Positions 19,723 through 30,907 of a stretch of DNA of 64,000 bases are shown here, piece after piece. The position numbers and the translations under genes were made by a program. How positions within the stretch are numbered: the first letter of the stretch is position 1; every line of letters starts with the position of its first letter. The stretch covers positions 455,501 through 519,500 of the forward strand of contig CALSFV010000032.1 in assembly GCA_943737045.1 (NCBI GenBank). Reading direction: 5' to 3'. The notes beneath the pieces were generated by a model that was given only the letters and a program-made list of their open reading frames with translations, ran no database searches and was not told the DNA's origin. Source of the stretch: Parapristionchus giblindavisi. Taxonomy: Eukaryota; Nematoda; Chromadorea; Rhabditida; Diplogasteridae.

Positions 19723-20197
19723 TGTATTGACTTATACAATCCAATCACTATCTACACGTATTGATGATGTAATCGCAATTACACTTGTTGACCGCAGTCA
19801 CCAAATCACAATTTGAACAGAGCCTTCGGCCACACAACTGAAAAATTTGCTCGCAAGCAATCACACTACACACGCTCGCAAGCTGTGTCTGCCGGACAAG
19901 TCCGTACTTGAATCGCAACTCAAGTCTGCCGTACAAAGTACGTAATACTACACGCTCGCAAGCTGTGTCTGCCGGACAAGTCCGTACTTGAATCGCAACT
20001 CAAGTCTGCCGTACAAAGTACGTAATATCAATCCAAGAACAAGAACACGCAGTGACGACGTCGCCGTATGTCCCGAACGTGAAGTGAAGACGTCCCAGTA
20101 TGTCCCGAGCACGAAGCGAAGGCGGCAGATGAGCAGCACGTGAAGTTCGAATCCTTAGCCAAGAAGTTGTTGGCGTCGGATGGTCCTGGTCGCCAGT
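19723..20197 (-). other. LTR element leader with 80-bp tandem duplication
   Basis: The leader between the 5' LTR and gag holds two copies, 80 bp apart (about 19871-19947 and 19951-20027), of a segment beginning cacgctcgcaagctgtgtct. Each copy contains short inverted words (cggacaagtccg, gtacaaagtac). A packaging or regulatory role is possible but unproven. Confidence 0.8.
20178..20195 (-). other. Primer-binding site
   Basis: Two bases from the 5' LTR, the element strand reads TGGCGACCAGGACCATCC. It starts with the TGG that pairs with a tRNA CCA end. The first eight bases fit an arginine-type acceptor end, but the exact tRNA is not determined. Confidence 0.65.
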
Positions 20198-20417
20198 TGT
20201 TATATCCGAAGTGTGATGTAGATAAGACGAAGACGTAGTAAAGCTACTCGCTTTATTATATAGACGAGATATGAGAGAGGGGACTAGGGAATGACCACTA
20301 GATGGGGTTAGAGAGGAATGGAATGAATGGATTGACCAGACATTCTTTCTCGTATACAAAGGATGGAAATATTATGTATATATAATTAGATATGGAAATT
20401 AGGGTATATACATAACA
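20198..20417 (-). repeat. 5' LTR
   Basis: 220 bp, followed on the plus strand by the GCGAT target duplication. It should carry the element promoter, although I see no unambiguous TATA box. Confidence 0.93.
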
Positions 20418-21164
20418 GCGATGATGGCTGTCTACTTCATTTCTTTTGAAAATTTTCCAAAAGGTCACAACTGGAAATTTTGATGGAGACGTTTGCGCCC
20501 CAGACGAGTATGACAGTTCGAACCGGCGTGACGAGAGGATCACAACGATGTATTATGAGCCTATATCTCCATTGCCATCTCAATATTGCCTCGATATAGT
20601 GATATGCGAAAGAGGTAAACAAGAGGACTCTCTCAATTCCGCGCGCTCTCTCGCATCTCGAAAGAGCTCGGCGAAATGAGAGAGTGCCGAGAGAGCGCGC
20701 GGAATAGAGAGACGCAGACAACTCCTCGTGATTTTGCAGATCACTATATCGAGGCAATATTGAGATGGCAATGGAGATATGGGCTCATAATACATCGTTG
20801 TGATCCTCTCGTCACGCCGGTTCGAACTGTCATACTCGTCTGGGGCGCAAACGTCTCCATCAAAATTTCCAGTTGTGACCTTTTGGAAAATTTTCAAAAG
20901 AAATGAAGTAGACAGCCATCATCACCATCGAATTCTGTCCTAGGAGCCCAATTTTCATACCTCTAGCTCTACCATGGACCGAGAATGGCCTGAAAACGTG
21001 ATCTTACCGTAATCCCGCCCAGGCGTTGCGGGACCACTGGAGCCGAAATGACTATGCCTATCTTCATCAGCATGGTCGATAACCAATATACACAAGTTTT
21101 GAGGGTATCAAAATTTTTGGCCTGTGCCAACCCTTGTTCGACTCTTACACAAACGGCCTCTTAA

Positions 21165-21693
21165 CTCATCACTGCAACAGTTCATCATGATCCCTATTAT
21201 ATGCCCATGAAACTCGCAATCACCGGGCCCTCATCTTCACTTTTCCTGCCCAAATCAAACTGCCCCAAGATTCCCCCTATTCCCCCATCGAATAAATCAA
21301 TGCTCACAGGTATACTGTAGCATGTAAACGCATAAAAACTATTATCATTTCATCACAGTATATCGATCGATCGTGTGGGACACGGGATACATTGGATATG
21401 ATAGGATATGAAACAGGGCAAAGATCAAAGATCAAAGATCACAATGATCACAGTTCGGTCAACGAGAAAGAGATATTGCACGTATGGCCACTCAACAGTA
21501 TGGAAGAAAACCCGTTGCTATGATTAGCCTATATTAGTGGAGAAAAAGAAAAACAAACAAATATATGTATATTTGCCCTGAAGGGAATACTATAATAGAG
21601 ATTTGGTATTGATTTGTGAAAGACAAAAAAAGACTAAATAAATCAATAAATCTATAAATCAATCAATAAATCTTTAAAAAATCAATCAATAAA
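21165..21693. repeat. Inter-unit sequence before copy M3
   Basis: Standard inter-unit blocks (cactgcaacagttcatcatgat, the tatactgtagcatgtaaacgc block, ggtcaacgagaaagagatattg, cactcaacagtatggaag, the attgatttatt run) in reverse orientation. No exon. Confidence 0.75.
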
Positions 21694-22637
21694 TCATTCT
21701 GAAGCGCCTTCCACATATGCTGCCGCATTGTCCGGTTGAGCAAATCGTGAACCCAGAGCCCGTCCGGTACGCTTCATTGCCTGTATAATGATGGATTACG
21801 GTTTAGAATTGATCTTTGATCTCTCATTCGAATCAGATGCTTCGGAAATAGTACTTTCTATGCACCCAGAACAAGTCCGAGCCACAGTACCCTCGATACA
21901 GCATCCAGAGCGAATTAGAGTGGGTTAATCAATGAGATGCATACACCCGCAATCAACAGTGGTTCCTAAACCAAATCTGTACAGGTATCCATGAATCGCG
22001 GTAAACAGTTTTTCAGCAACCGCGACGTCACAAGCGAAGGCGGAGGATTTCAGGCAAACGCCTCCGCCTATGCTTGTGACGTCTCGTTTGACGGCAAATG
22101 GTTTACCATAGTTCATGGATACGGTATATGTATACATATCCACTAAATAAGACAGAATAGTTTGCGTGCAATGATTGTTTGATCATTAGGGCAAAATATG
22201 GCCGGAGCACATCTTGATTTCATGTTTCATGAATAAAGCTAATATGGCCGAAAATTGAAATCTCGTTTCTACCCAATTTCCAATGCAAAAAAAACGAGTC
22301 TTAAATCTTCGGCCGGTCCAAGGTTTCACTTTAATGGCACGCGATATATTAATAATCAGCTCGCGAGAGCAATGGTCGCACAGAGCGCCACTCGATTTCG
22401 TGTTTCAGAAAAATGCTAATATGACTATCATCTATAAAACCACAATCTAGGAGTCGTAACCATCGAATATCATCCAAAATCGATCAATACTCTCGCTCAC
22501 CTGCACTACTATATCAAGGGCGATCGCTGCGAGATGCAGGATAGGAATGGTGCCGAATGCATCGATCGGACGCACAGAGTTCACGGTGAGATCGGCCGAA
22601 TTGAGTAAACCTTGTTCCTGAAAGTAATGACTATGCC

Positions 22638-22799
22638 ATAGGTCGAATAGCTAGGTTATCGGTTTTCAAAATCCGGTCAAGTTTTTTCCATTTTAGGCAA
22701 ATTTAGCTTAAAATCCGGTCAGGTTTTTTATATTTTTGTTAAATTTTGGTTCAAAATCCTGTCAGACTTGGTACTTTGTAACATGCTTTTCGCCCTATG
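22638..22799. mobile_element. MITE of the ATAGGTCGAA family, longer variant
   Basis: Starts ataggtcgaatag and ends tttcgccctatg. It is flanked by GACTATGCC and GAATATGCC (8 of 9 match). The empty site is visible at 12807-12822 (atgactatgccaataat). A 9-bp duplication would fit Mutator-like elements and an 8-bp one hAT. It is mirrored at about 36318-36480 in copy P1. Confidence 0.75.
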
Positions 22800-23639
22800 G
22801 AATATGCCTATAATATATAGCAATTTGATCATGCGAACAAGGGAAGATAACTAAATTAGTTAGAAAACGACTCCGAAATGAAGTAAAATGAAGTTTGAAA
22901 AGATAATTTCTAGATTTCCTCTCCCGCCACACCCCTCAACTTCGAAAAACAAACAGTTTCTACATGTGGCAACACACTTGATAAACTAAACTGTCTGGAA
23001 TGTATAAACATATTTTCAGTCTCCAAACAATAAGATAATTGAGTTTCCCTTAGAGACGCGAGAATAAATGTTGAGGAAAGCCGACAAAAAGTGTGTAAAA
23101 TGAGGAGAGTTTCCTCAGCTTATCTATTCTTTTCGACAGAACATTGAACTTTTCGATAGAAACAATGAAATACGCGCTTACTTTGGGTGACACTGCCTGA
23201 GTCTCCGTGGTTACAGCGATAAAGAGAAGAACGATCAGGGATGACAGCAGAATCAGACCAGTCTCCAGTCTGAACAAAGATCAAAGATCAAACATAATCG
23301 CAGCTCCACCGTAAGCCTCACAATATATTTCAATAATGCCAAGCTACCGTAACCAAAAATCGATTGACAAAACTACAGTATACCTTGCAATCAGTGTAAG
23401 AATCATGACAAGATCATCGGCTGATGCGATAATGAAGCAAGTGAGAGTGGAGAAGAAGGAATATATTATATAATATTCCCTCACTTTCGCCTCGACCTGA
23501 GGGAATATTATATAATATATCTGGAATAACGGGAATATTGTATATTGTATTATGCATTATCAACTATGTGAAGTAAAACAATACTTCACTACCGATTCAT
23601 TTTAAACATATTTTCTATCTAGTGCTTCTGACTAGGGCG

Positions 23640-23770
23640 ATTGACGAAATGAAGTACAGTGAACGAATTACATACGCCACTTAAAGTAGAAATTCGTTTC
23701 GTTTGTAGTTTACTTAAACTTCAAGTGGCGAATTACAAGTACACTTTAAATTCTGAAAAGCCAACAAGAA
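23640..23770. repeat. ACTTTAAGT-type inverted-repeat element
   Basis: Contains gccacttaaagtag, tttacttaaacttcaagtggcg and gtacactttaaa, an AT-rich inverted arrangement. Related copies lie at 29640-29725, 33841-34030, 53200-53310 and 59885-60010, all within or next to the B-C interval. Confidence 0.55.
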
Positions 23771-24592
23771 AAACCGGTGTAACCCTAACAATTCACGATA
23801 TGAGATTGAGACCGAACTGGAAATCACCAGGTCACAAGCATATGTCGAATAGCTACATTACACATTTGCAAAATGCGATCAGGCTTCGTAGTTTGCAGCG
23901 TACTTTTCGACCTATGAGTAGGATACGTTGAGTCACATCATAAACAACTACAGATTATCGCATACACAACACTACAATACAGGTTCATTACGATCACCAA
24001 CTGCGTACCATATCCTCCAATGGACTACAGTAATCAAGGCCCCAACTCATCTATCGTATTCTAGGATACCGTACCTGGAAATGCGATGGCCTCTGCGAGT
24101 ACGAAGAGCGAGGGGAGTGGCAGTAGGAAGAAGGTGCTTGACTGAGAGAATTCAGAAAAGGGAAGATTTCTTTTCATTCATTTGGTTCACGGTACAGAGT
24201 CCCCCCCCCTATCTCCCACACCCTCCCGTAGTATACGACCGAAGGGTGAAAAGACCGAAAAACCTACTGATTTATGACATATTTCACTTAAATTTAAGTT
24301 CACTTTCCGCTCTGCAAACGCTCTCTCGTAGACGAATCAAGCGAGAGGGATCAGGGCCAGAGCGGAGTGATTCTAATTAGCTCGGGGAGTGCCGTTAATG
24401 AACATCCCGAGCTAATTTGAAACACTCCGATCTAAACTCTCGCTGAGCTCTGTTTTTTCTAACGATAAATAAGAATTTTGGATAATGTAAAGTAGCTGGA
24501 AATCGCTATAGTATCACTGAAACAGTTCATAATGATTCCTATTATATGCCCATGAAACTCGGAATCACCGGTCACTCCACCCTACCGTGTAT

Positions 24593-25485
24593 GAAAAAGT
24601 GTATGAGAGCCTGCCACTAGGAAAAATTTTTCTCTCGGACTTGGATGAAAGTCGATTGGTGGTTGTGATTGGGGGTCATGAGAAGGCCTATAAAAATATA
24701 TATATATATTCAAATTAGATTCTATGCAAACTTTTTAAGTTGTGTAAAAGTAATCTAACTCATGCTATTTTTGATAAAATTATGCTACTAATAATAAAAT
24801 CTCGAATGTAAACAACGATAACAGAAATTCGGATTCTTCCTTCAAATTGAGGAAATCGCATTATAGCTCGGGAATGATGATTTATAGCGTGGTAATCATA
24901 ATCATAAATATATTATGTTGTGCTCGTTGAGAGCTTTATCTTTTCCTTTTTTGAAATAGTTTCTAGGACCATTTTTGAAGCGATTTATGGTCAAAAAACC
25001 ATTTTTTTTGAAAAAAAATGACTAAGTCCGGGAGTATATAGTATTTCGATATCCCGGGGCCAGAGATGTGTCAAATGAACTACACACGTACCCTATATCA
25101 GGAGCGGCGATTCCATTGGTGCAATAAAATTCATTGTCTCTCTGAGAAATTTTCGAGAAACACTCACTTTTCTAGTCAGAAAATCAGTTTTTTGGGTGAA
25201 ACACATTGAAGACGGGTTTTCCGCCATTGTGTGCCGAAAACCTTTTTTGTAGAGCATACTAATAGGATTCGAATGACTCATGTCAGGTCTCTGTACGATA
25301 AAAATGAACCGAGTTATGGCAATTTCCGTGGTAGATCACAAAAAATCGATAATCTGCGATTTTGGCCAAATCAAGTCGATAGGCCTGCTCATGACCCCCA
25401 ACCACATCCACCAATCGACTTTCATCCAAATCCGAGAAAAAAATTTTCCTAGTAGCAACAGGGGGAGATTTTGATACACTTTTAC
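24593..25485. mobile_element. Foldback MITE (CACGGGTCTCC family), inverse of 50974-51882
   Basis: Arms: gtcgattggtgg and ccaccaatcgac words occur at the two ends, with gccactaggaaa and tttcctagtagc outside them. The end toward 25485 was interrupted by the insertion of the 25486-28018 element, and its last 12 bp resume at 28023-28034 (aggagacccgtg). The other end (gtgtatgaaaaagtgtatgag) does not match the first in its outermost bases. Confidence 0.75.
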
Positions 25486-28018
25486 CACGGGTCTCCTGTA
25501 AAAGTGTAGCAACGCCTGCCACTAGGAAAAATTTTTTGTCTCCGATTTCGATGAAAGTCCTATGGTAGATGTGGTCGGGGGTCATGAGAAGGCATAGCTA
25601 CTTGATTGGGCCAAAATCGCAGATTATCGATTTTTGTGACCTACCACATAAACGATCATAACTCGGTCAATTTTGATCGTACAGTGAGCATAGAGGTGTC
25701 ATTCGAACCATTTTTTAAAGCTCTACAAAAAAGCTCTTTATGAGCAGTTCGCTGCTAATTCATCTTTAGGGCGAAAAACGCGAAAAACACTTTTTCTTAT
25801 CAAAAAAGTAAAATTTTCTCGAAAAATTTTTCTTGACCCCATCCATTTTATTGCAAAAATTATGTCTTCAAACCACGCCCAATATTACTATCTAGCTCAT
25901 TGCCCGTATCTCTTGGCCCCTAGGGTCGATTACTAGATAGCTCACGGACTTAGTCGATTTTTGATCAATTTCGGTTTTTTATCGTATCTCACTTCAAAGT
26001 TGTCCAATTACCTTTTCAAAAAAATAGAAATGATTCTCTCGAAAAGGAGATTGAAAAGTTTACTGTTCTCCAAATTCCTAGATCAAGCCATTTTCGAGTT
26101 ATCAAAGGAAAACTGCTCCAATTTCGATTTTTTACCGCTTTCACGCGTTGAACAGAGAATGCTATCAATTCGACAAATAAGTTTAATTCATAATAGAAAT
26201 TGCAATATAATTGAGCAAACATTGTGCACATGTCATCACTGGTCAAATAGGAGGGTAGTTGATAAGTCCGGGGCGTCGTCCGAGAACAAAGTCTTCATCT
26301 CTGAATGCATCCAATCATAGATCGCATCCGAGGAGACGGTCAGATCATTCTCGTGCACTTGTACTTCATCCTCAATCCCTCCTCCCTCTTCATCGCATTC
26401 CTCCTCCCAGTCTTTGATGAAATCCAATGCCAGTGCCGCGTTTCTCTCCGAGTTCTCGACTTGCCCTTCTTCACAGCTTCCTCCTTCTTCTTAGCGAGAA
26501 GAGTCCGAATGCAGTTCTTGATCTGATCGTGGGACATCCTGTTTGCTGGCATGATATCCGTTCTGGCCTTCATTCTCTTCTCGACTTCTTCTGCTCTCAG
26601 CTTGTTTCTGGCGGCGTAGAACTCCTCGAAGAGATCCACCACCATCTGCTTGGCAACGGGGTCGTAGGGTGCACTCTTCTTCCGAATGCGAAGTGCCCAT
26701 CCTATGGGTCGCGGATGCTTTGGCGCTTGCTCGTATTCCTTGAACGATTCCGATAGGGGACCGATTCCGACTCCTTGCTGAACCTCCTCGAGCATTCTCT
26801 TGTACAGTCCAAGGGCGAAATCCATCATAGACACTCTCTCGGGTCTGATCTTGTGCTCTCCTCTATCCCAGTGTCGCTCGAGGTTCCAGTGACGGAGGAA
26901 AGTGGCCGAGCATTTACTGCATACGAAAGCGGATTCGGGTCAGAGTCGGAGACGTGCGCGGGAGCCTTTCCAGTCACAATTTCATCATCGACATTATCGG
27001 GCTCAGAAGTGGTGACCTTCTTCGTAGGGAAGAACCAGTAGTGGGGCTCTTCTCCATTGACGATCTTCTTCTCGTCCTCCTCCCTCAGGCCAGCTCTCCA
27101 CAACTTCCCTCCATGGCTATGCCATTGGATGGAACTGTCGATTCCTTTCAGTCCCTTCACTCTCATTCCATCTCCAATTCCTCTGAATCTCCAAAAAAAA
27201 CAAGCGCACTCGTTCCAATAGATAACTGCTTTCTCTCGCATTGTTAAATAGAGAAGAGGAGGGGGAGTTTACGAACAAATACAATACATGAAAAGTAAAA
27301 AAATTAAACTATTACTATCGTGCGAATGCAATATTGTCTCTGTTCAACGCGTGAAAACGGTAAAAAATCGAAATTGGAGCAGTTTTCCTTTGATAACTCG
27401 AAAATGGCTTGATCTAGGAATTTGGAGAACAGTAAACTTTTCAATCTCCTTTTCGAGAGAATCATTTCTATTTTTTTGAAAAGGTAATTGGACAACTTTG
27501 AAGTGAGATACGATAAAAAACCGAAATTGATCAAAAATCGACTAAGTCCGTGAGCTATCTAGTAATCGACCCTAGGGGCCAAGAGATACGGGCAATGAGC
27601 TAGATAGTAATATTGGGCGTGGTTTGAAGACATAATTTTTGCAATAAAATGGATGGGGTCAAGAAAAATTTTTCGAGAAAATTTTACTTTTTTGATAAGA
27701 AAAAGTGTTTTTCGCGTTTTTCGCCCTAAAGATGAATTAGCAGCGAACTGCTCATAAAGAGCTTTTTTGTAGAGCTTTAAAATATGGTTCGAATGACACC
27801 TCTATGCTCACTGTACGATCAAAATTGACCGAGTTATGATCGTTTATGTGGTAGGTCACAAAAATCGATAATCTGCGATTTTGGCCCAATCAAGTAGCTA
27901 TGCCTTCTCATGACCCCCGACCACATCTACCCTAGGACTTTCATCGAAATCGGAGACAAAAAATTTTTCCTAGTGGCAAGAAGGGTCGATTTTGCTACAC
28001 TTTTACAGGAGACCCGTG
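25486..28018. mobile_element. 2.5 kb DNA transposon with long inverted repeats and an internal ORF
   Basis: Terminal inverted repeats of roughly 700 bp start CACGGGTCTCCTGTAAAAG and end with its complement. TTAC is duplicated at 25482-25485 and 28019-28022. Removing the element rejoins acttttac-aggagacccgtg, the end of the older MITE it landed in. Between the arms (about 26200-27300) is base composition unlike the arms and a decayed coding region on the minus strand. The same terminal sequence is used by the 32717-33840 and 50974-51882 elements, so this may be the source type for that family. Confidence 0.85.
26236..27241 (-). pseudogene. Decayed transposon protein, two frameshifts
   Basis: Three open blocks in consecutive frames together span about 330 codons: 27241 to about 26840 (WNECACFFWRFRGIGDGMRV, a Trp-rich stretch, EEPHYWFFPTKKVTT), 26834 to about 26440 (GWALRIRKKSAPYDPVAKQM, then FEEFYAARNKLRAEEVEKRM and a Lys-rich helix) and about 26440 to 26236 (acidic: DFIKDWEEECDEEGG, ending FDQ). 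The middle block resembles the GWAL...KQ...VA..M pattern seen near the C-terminus of some animal transposon-associated proteins. That resemblance is from memory and is tentative. No catalytic DDE triad is identifiable. It may be an accessory or DNA-binding protein of the element, or a truncated transposase. Confidence 0.6.
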
Positions 28019-28359
28019 TTACAGGAGACCCGTGATACATACAGACAAACCAATATTCGGTCCTAAACTAAATATCAGTATCCATATAAACTATATTAGA
28101 TAGTTTACGTACGATGATTGTTTATTTATTTACTTATTGATTTCCCTTTCATTTTTCATGTTTCGACGGATGGATAAACAAATAAATATAAATAAATCGC
28201 TGGAGCAAAATTTGGCCGGAGCACATCTTGATTTCATGTTTCATGAATAAAGCTAATATGGTCGAAAATCGAAATCTCGTTTTCGCACTCTCTAGCATTG
28301 GAAAAAAAACGAGATATCAATCTTCGGCCTGTTCGAGGTTTCATTGTAATGGTACGTGA

Positions 28360-28464
28360 CATATGTCTATTAGCTACATTACAGATTTGGAAAACGCGTT
28401 CGTGTTTTCACAAAAAATGACAAAATGCGGTCAGGCCAGCTTGCAACGTACTTTTCGACCTATG
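28360..28464. mobile_element. MITE of the ATAGGTCGAA family
   Basis: Starts near catatgtctattagctac and ends cttttcgacctatg. It lies in the E-F intron and is the inverse of the copy at 50548-50646. Confidence 0.6.
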
Positions 28465-28873
28465 GCGACAAGCGTGGTATAATAATAATCAGCTCGCGAT
28501 AACAATGGTCGCACAGAGCGCCGCTTGATTTCGTGTTTCAGAAAAAATGCTAATATGACTATCATCTGTAAAAACCACAATGTTGAATTGCACCCCGATC
28601 AATATCCTTAAAATACTCTCGCTCACCTGCACTACCGTATCAAGGACTATCGCTGCGAGATGCAGGATGGGAATGGCGCCGAATGCATCGATCGGACGCA
28701 CAGAGTTCACGGTGAGATCGGACGAATTGAGTAAACCTTGTTCCTGAAAGCAATACATTATGTAGATGGACGAGAGAACGATCCTCACAGGGGAGGAAGA
28801 TAAGTAAATTTGTTTGAAAATGACTCGGAAGTGAAATCAAAATGAAGTTGAAAAGATAATTTACATATTTCCG

Positions 28874-28894
28874 CCCCCCCCCCCCCCCCCCCCC
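28874..28894. repeat. Poly-C tract
   Basis: About 21 C in a row within the D-E intron. The mirrored copy at 50115-50139 is a G run of about 25. Another, 33 C long, lies at 47612-47644. Copy number here is likely to be uncertain in assembly. Confidence 0.9.
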
Positions 28895-29139
28895 GCCTCA
28901 CCCTCTCAACCTCTCAAACAAACAGTTTCTCGATGTGACAATACACTTGATAAACTAAACTAACTGGAAAGTATAAACCTTTTTTCAGTCTCCTAAGATA
29001 ATTGAGTTTCACTTAGAAACGAGAGAATAAATGTCGAAGAAAGGCTCAAAAAAAGGAAAAAAAAGGCGAGTGAGTGTGTAAAACGAGGAGAGTTTCCTCT
29101 GCTTATCTATTCTTTTCGACTGAACATTGAAAACAATGA

Positions 29140-29440
29140 AATGTGCACCATACATTTTCGGCTCCCTAACCGGAATTTGAGAAAACTCGTTATTTTCAGC
29201 TTAATTATAACCTTTCGCATAAAAATGAGCTATTTAAAGTGGGTCGACCCTCAAAATGAGATGGTCGATCTTTGCACTGTGAACATGTATATAATTTTTC
29301 TGATAACACTATGATCAACACTTTTCTGTAATTATTTTAGAAATGTATCTTCGTGCTTTGAACGATTGAATTCAATTACGTTGTGCTTTCACCAACTTCA
29401 GAAGGACTTAACTTCAGAAGTGTTAACTTTAAACAACTTT
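29140..29440. other. Unclassified insertion in the D-E interval of copy M4
   Basis: Sequence beginning gtgcaccatacattttcggctc is not shared with any other unit and replaces exon D. No ORF, no clear inverted ends. It runs into the cagctgg-containing block that precedes exon C in other copies (compare 9990-10040 and 60005-60060). Confidence 0.35.
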
Positions 29441-29930
29441 ATCAGCTGGTTTTTCCCCACTAAGGGTGTTATCTCAGCTGGGTTACCATGAGATTTCTCC
29501 CCTGCTTGTGATCGTAATGAGCGACTTGAAGGACTACACTATATACTATAACGACTCCAAACATCTATTACTCAAATAGGGAATACACTGTTTTTTTTTC
29601 CTTCAAAATTTAAATTGAAGTTGAAATACATCACTCACACTTTAAGTCGACATACGTTTCTCTCGTAGTTTACTTAAAATAAACTTCAAGTGGCGGATTA
29701 TAAGTACACTTTAAGTTTTGTAAAGACAGAATAGGGGAATTCGAATAAGCAAATCGGTGCAATTCATGTTATGTGGTTTAGACCGAACTCGAATTCAACA
29801 GGTCACAAGCATAGGTCGAATATTCACGAATATATTGAAATACACATGTTTAGTTGGTAGGAGAGTAGCCAGCCACAGCCGCAATGTGTTTCTATGTTTA
29901 AAGAGGGAGTCCAAGAGAGGTGGTATGTAC

Positions 29931-30335
29931 AGTACCGTGCAAAAGTATATCCACTTTTGCTTTTTTCGTTATAACTTTTTTCAAACTCAACCGATCATGT
30001 CCAGCTTTTCAGGGAGTATTTTGAGAGTATTTTCACGTGTTTTACACAACAAATTAGCCCGGGTGAACTCTTATGGTGAAATTTATTTCAAATTTATCAC
30101 AAATCACAAAAGTGAGATTTTCGTTTTCTTCGATTTCGTCTTAATTTTTTCACTCATGTCGCTACCAATGTGTGTTATATCGTTTTAGAACTATGACAAG
30201 GTATCTTTGGAGTAAGAATCTACCGATATCCGAGTGATTACCCATTTGTCGTGGACGTTAGATGGGGCTGTCCGCAGACGCTCTCTCATAGCAAGTCCGG
30301 ATGTCTTTATCGACTATCCACAAGGTCATCAAAAC
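29931..30335 (+). mobile_element. Tc1/mariner-like element, one end and HTH relic
   Basis: Right after a TA (29929-29930), the sequence cagtaccgtgcaaaagtata is the typical outermost terminal repeat of Tc1-like elements. Downstream, about 30245-30335 can be read as SADALS, a stop, then MSLSTIHKVIK, which resembles the first helix-turn-helix of a Tc1 transposase. The element ends abruptly at about 30335, where unit sequence (cagagagagcgaagag) resumes, without a matching inverted end. It is a truncated, dead copy. Confidence 0.6.
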
Positions 30336-30449
30336 TCCATCAGAGAGAGCGAAGAGGGAAGTAAGGGAAAAGTAGGGATCAATAGAATATTTCTGTGTTT
30401 AGCAGCTAGTAGCAAGGAGGGAATTACATAAGTTCATTTTATACGGTCA

Positions 30450-30553
30450 ATAGGTAGGCTACATATTTGCAATATGCAGTCCGGTTTTCACAACAAAAAA
30501 AAACACAAAATGCAGTCAGGCTTCGTAGTTTGCAACGTCCTTTTCGACCTATG
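30450..30553. mobile_element. MITE of the ATAGGTCGAA family
   Basis: Contains tgcagtcaggcttcgtagtttg and ends ccttttcgacctatg, in the B-C interval of copy M4. Inverse counterpart of 43286-43394. Confidence 0.6.
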
Positions 30554-30907
30554 AGTGGGATACGTTGAGTCACAGCATAAACAACTACAGATTATAACAC
30601 ACACAACACTACAATACATGTTCATTACGATCGCCAACTGGGTACCATATCCTCCAATGGACTACTGTAACCAATGCCCCCGCCACATCTACCGTATTCT
30701 AGGATACCGTACCTGGAAATGCGATGGCCTCTGCGAGTACGAAGAGGGAGGCGAGTGGCAGTAGGAAGAAGGTGCTTGATTGAGAGAATTCTGGAAAGGG
30801 ACGATCTCTTTTAATTCATTTCGTTCACGGTACAGAACCCCCCACCCCACCATCTCCCACACCCTCCCGTAGTATACGAGCGAAGGGTGAAAAGACCGAA
30901 AAGCCCA

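Larger units (their letters stand above)
17207..20417 (-). mobile_element. Ty3/gypsy-like LTR retrotransposon lacking polymerase
   Basis: Two 220-bp LTRs bound the element, starting TG and ending CA when read on the plus strand. The target duplication GCGAT occurs at 17202-17206 and 20418-20422. The empty site can be read from the inverted arm of the host foldback element at about 20918-20935, which has one copy (GTGAT). The body has a primer-binding site, one long gag-protease ORF and a polypurine tract, but no reverse transcriptase, RNase H or integrase core. It therefore depends on another element. Confidence 0.93.
16957..21160. mobile_element. TTAA-flanked foldback element, split by an LTR retrotransposon
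   Basis: Inverted ends GAGGCCGTTTGTGTAAGAGTC and GACTCTTACACAAACGGCCTC are flanked by TTAA at 16953-16956 and 21161-21164. Without the LTR element it would be about 990 bp with arms of roughly 430 bp. The loop (20610-20735) itself holds an inverted pair, ttccgcgcgctctctcg and cgagagagcgcgcggaa. It has no coding sequence. It is probably related by mechanism, though not by sequence, to the element at 15005. Confidence 0.88.
21694..24267 (-). pseudogene. Array gene copy M3: exons A, B, C, D, E, G
   Basis: Minus-strand exons: A about 24220-24267, B 24075-24152, C 23384-23496, D 23182-23269, E 22501-22617, G 21694-21780. F is missing. D, E and G are open with intact borders. C is 113 nt rather than 100, with an extra stretch of ggaatattatataatatatt-like bases that shifts the frame. 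The acceptor before B reads TG instead of AG. The same C insertion and the same B acceptor change occur in the plus-strand copy at 52.7-56.4 kb, so the two are inverted duplicates. Confidence 0.78.
28627..30907 (-). pseudogene. Array gene copy M4: exons A, B and E
   Basis: Minus-strand exons: A 30863-30907 (45 nt), B 30713-30790 (78 nt), E 28627-28743 (117 nt), all open. The A donor is gtgtggg, and the B acceptor ccag and donor gtacgg are intact. A and B join in phase (G plus AA gives Glu) and encode SVFSPFARILRE followed by a hydrophobic stretch with FFLLPLASLFVLAEAIAF. C and D are absent: between E and B lie about 2 kb of altered D-E intron, unrelated sequence (29150-29440) and a Tc1-like fragment. 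F and G are also absent. Confidence 0.72.

Noticed and set aside
26427..26756. 109-codon plus-strand ORF in the TTAC element
   Set aside because: Antisense of the Lys/Glu-rich decayed protein. Leu/Ser-rich content is the expected mirror of that composition.
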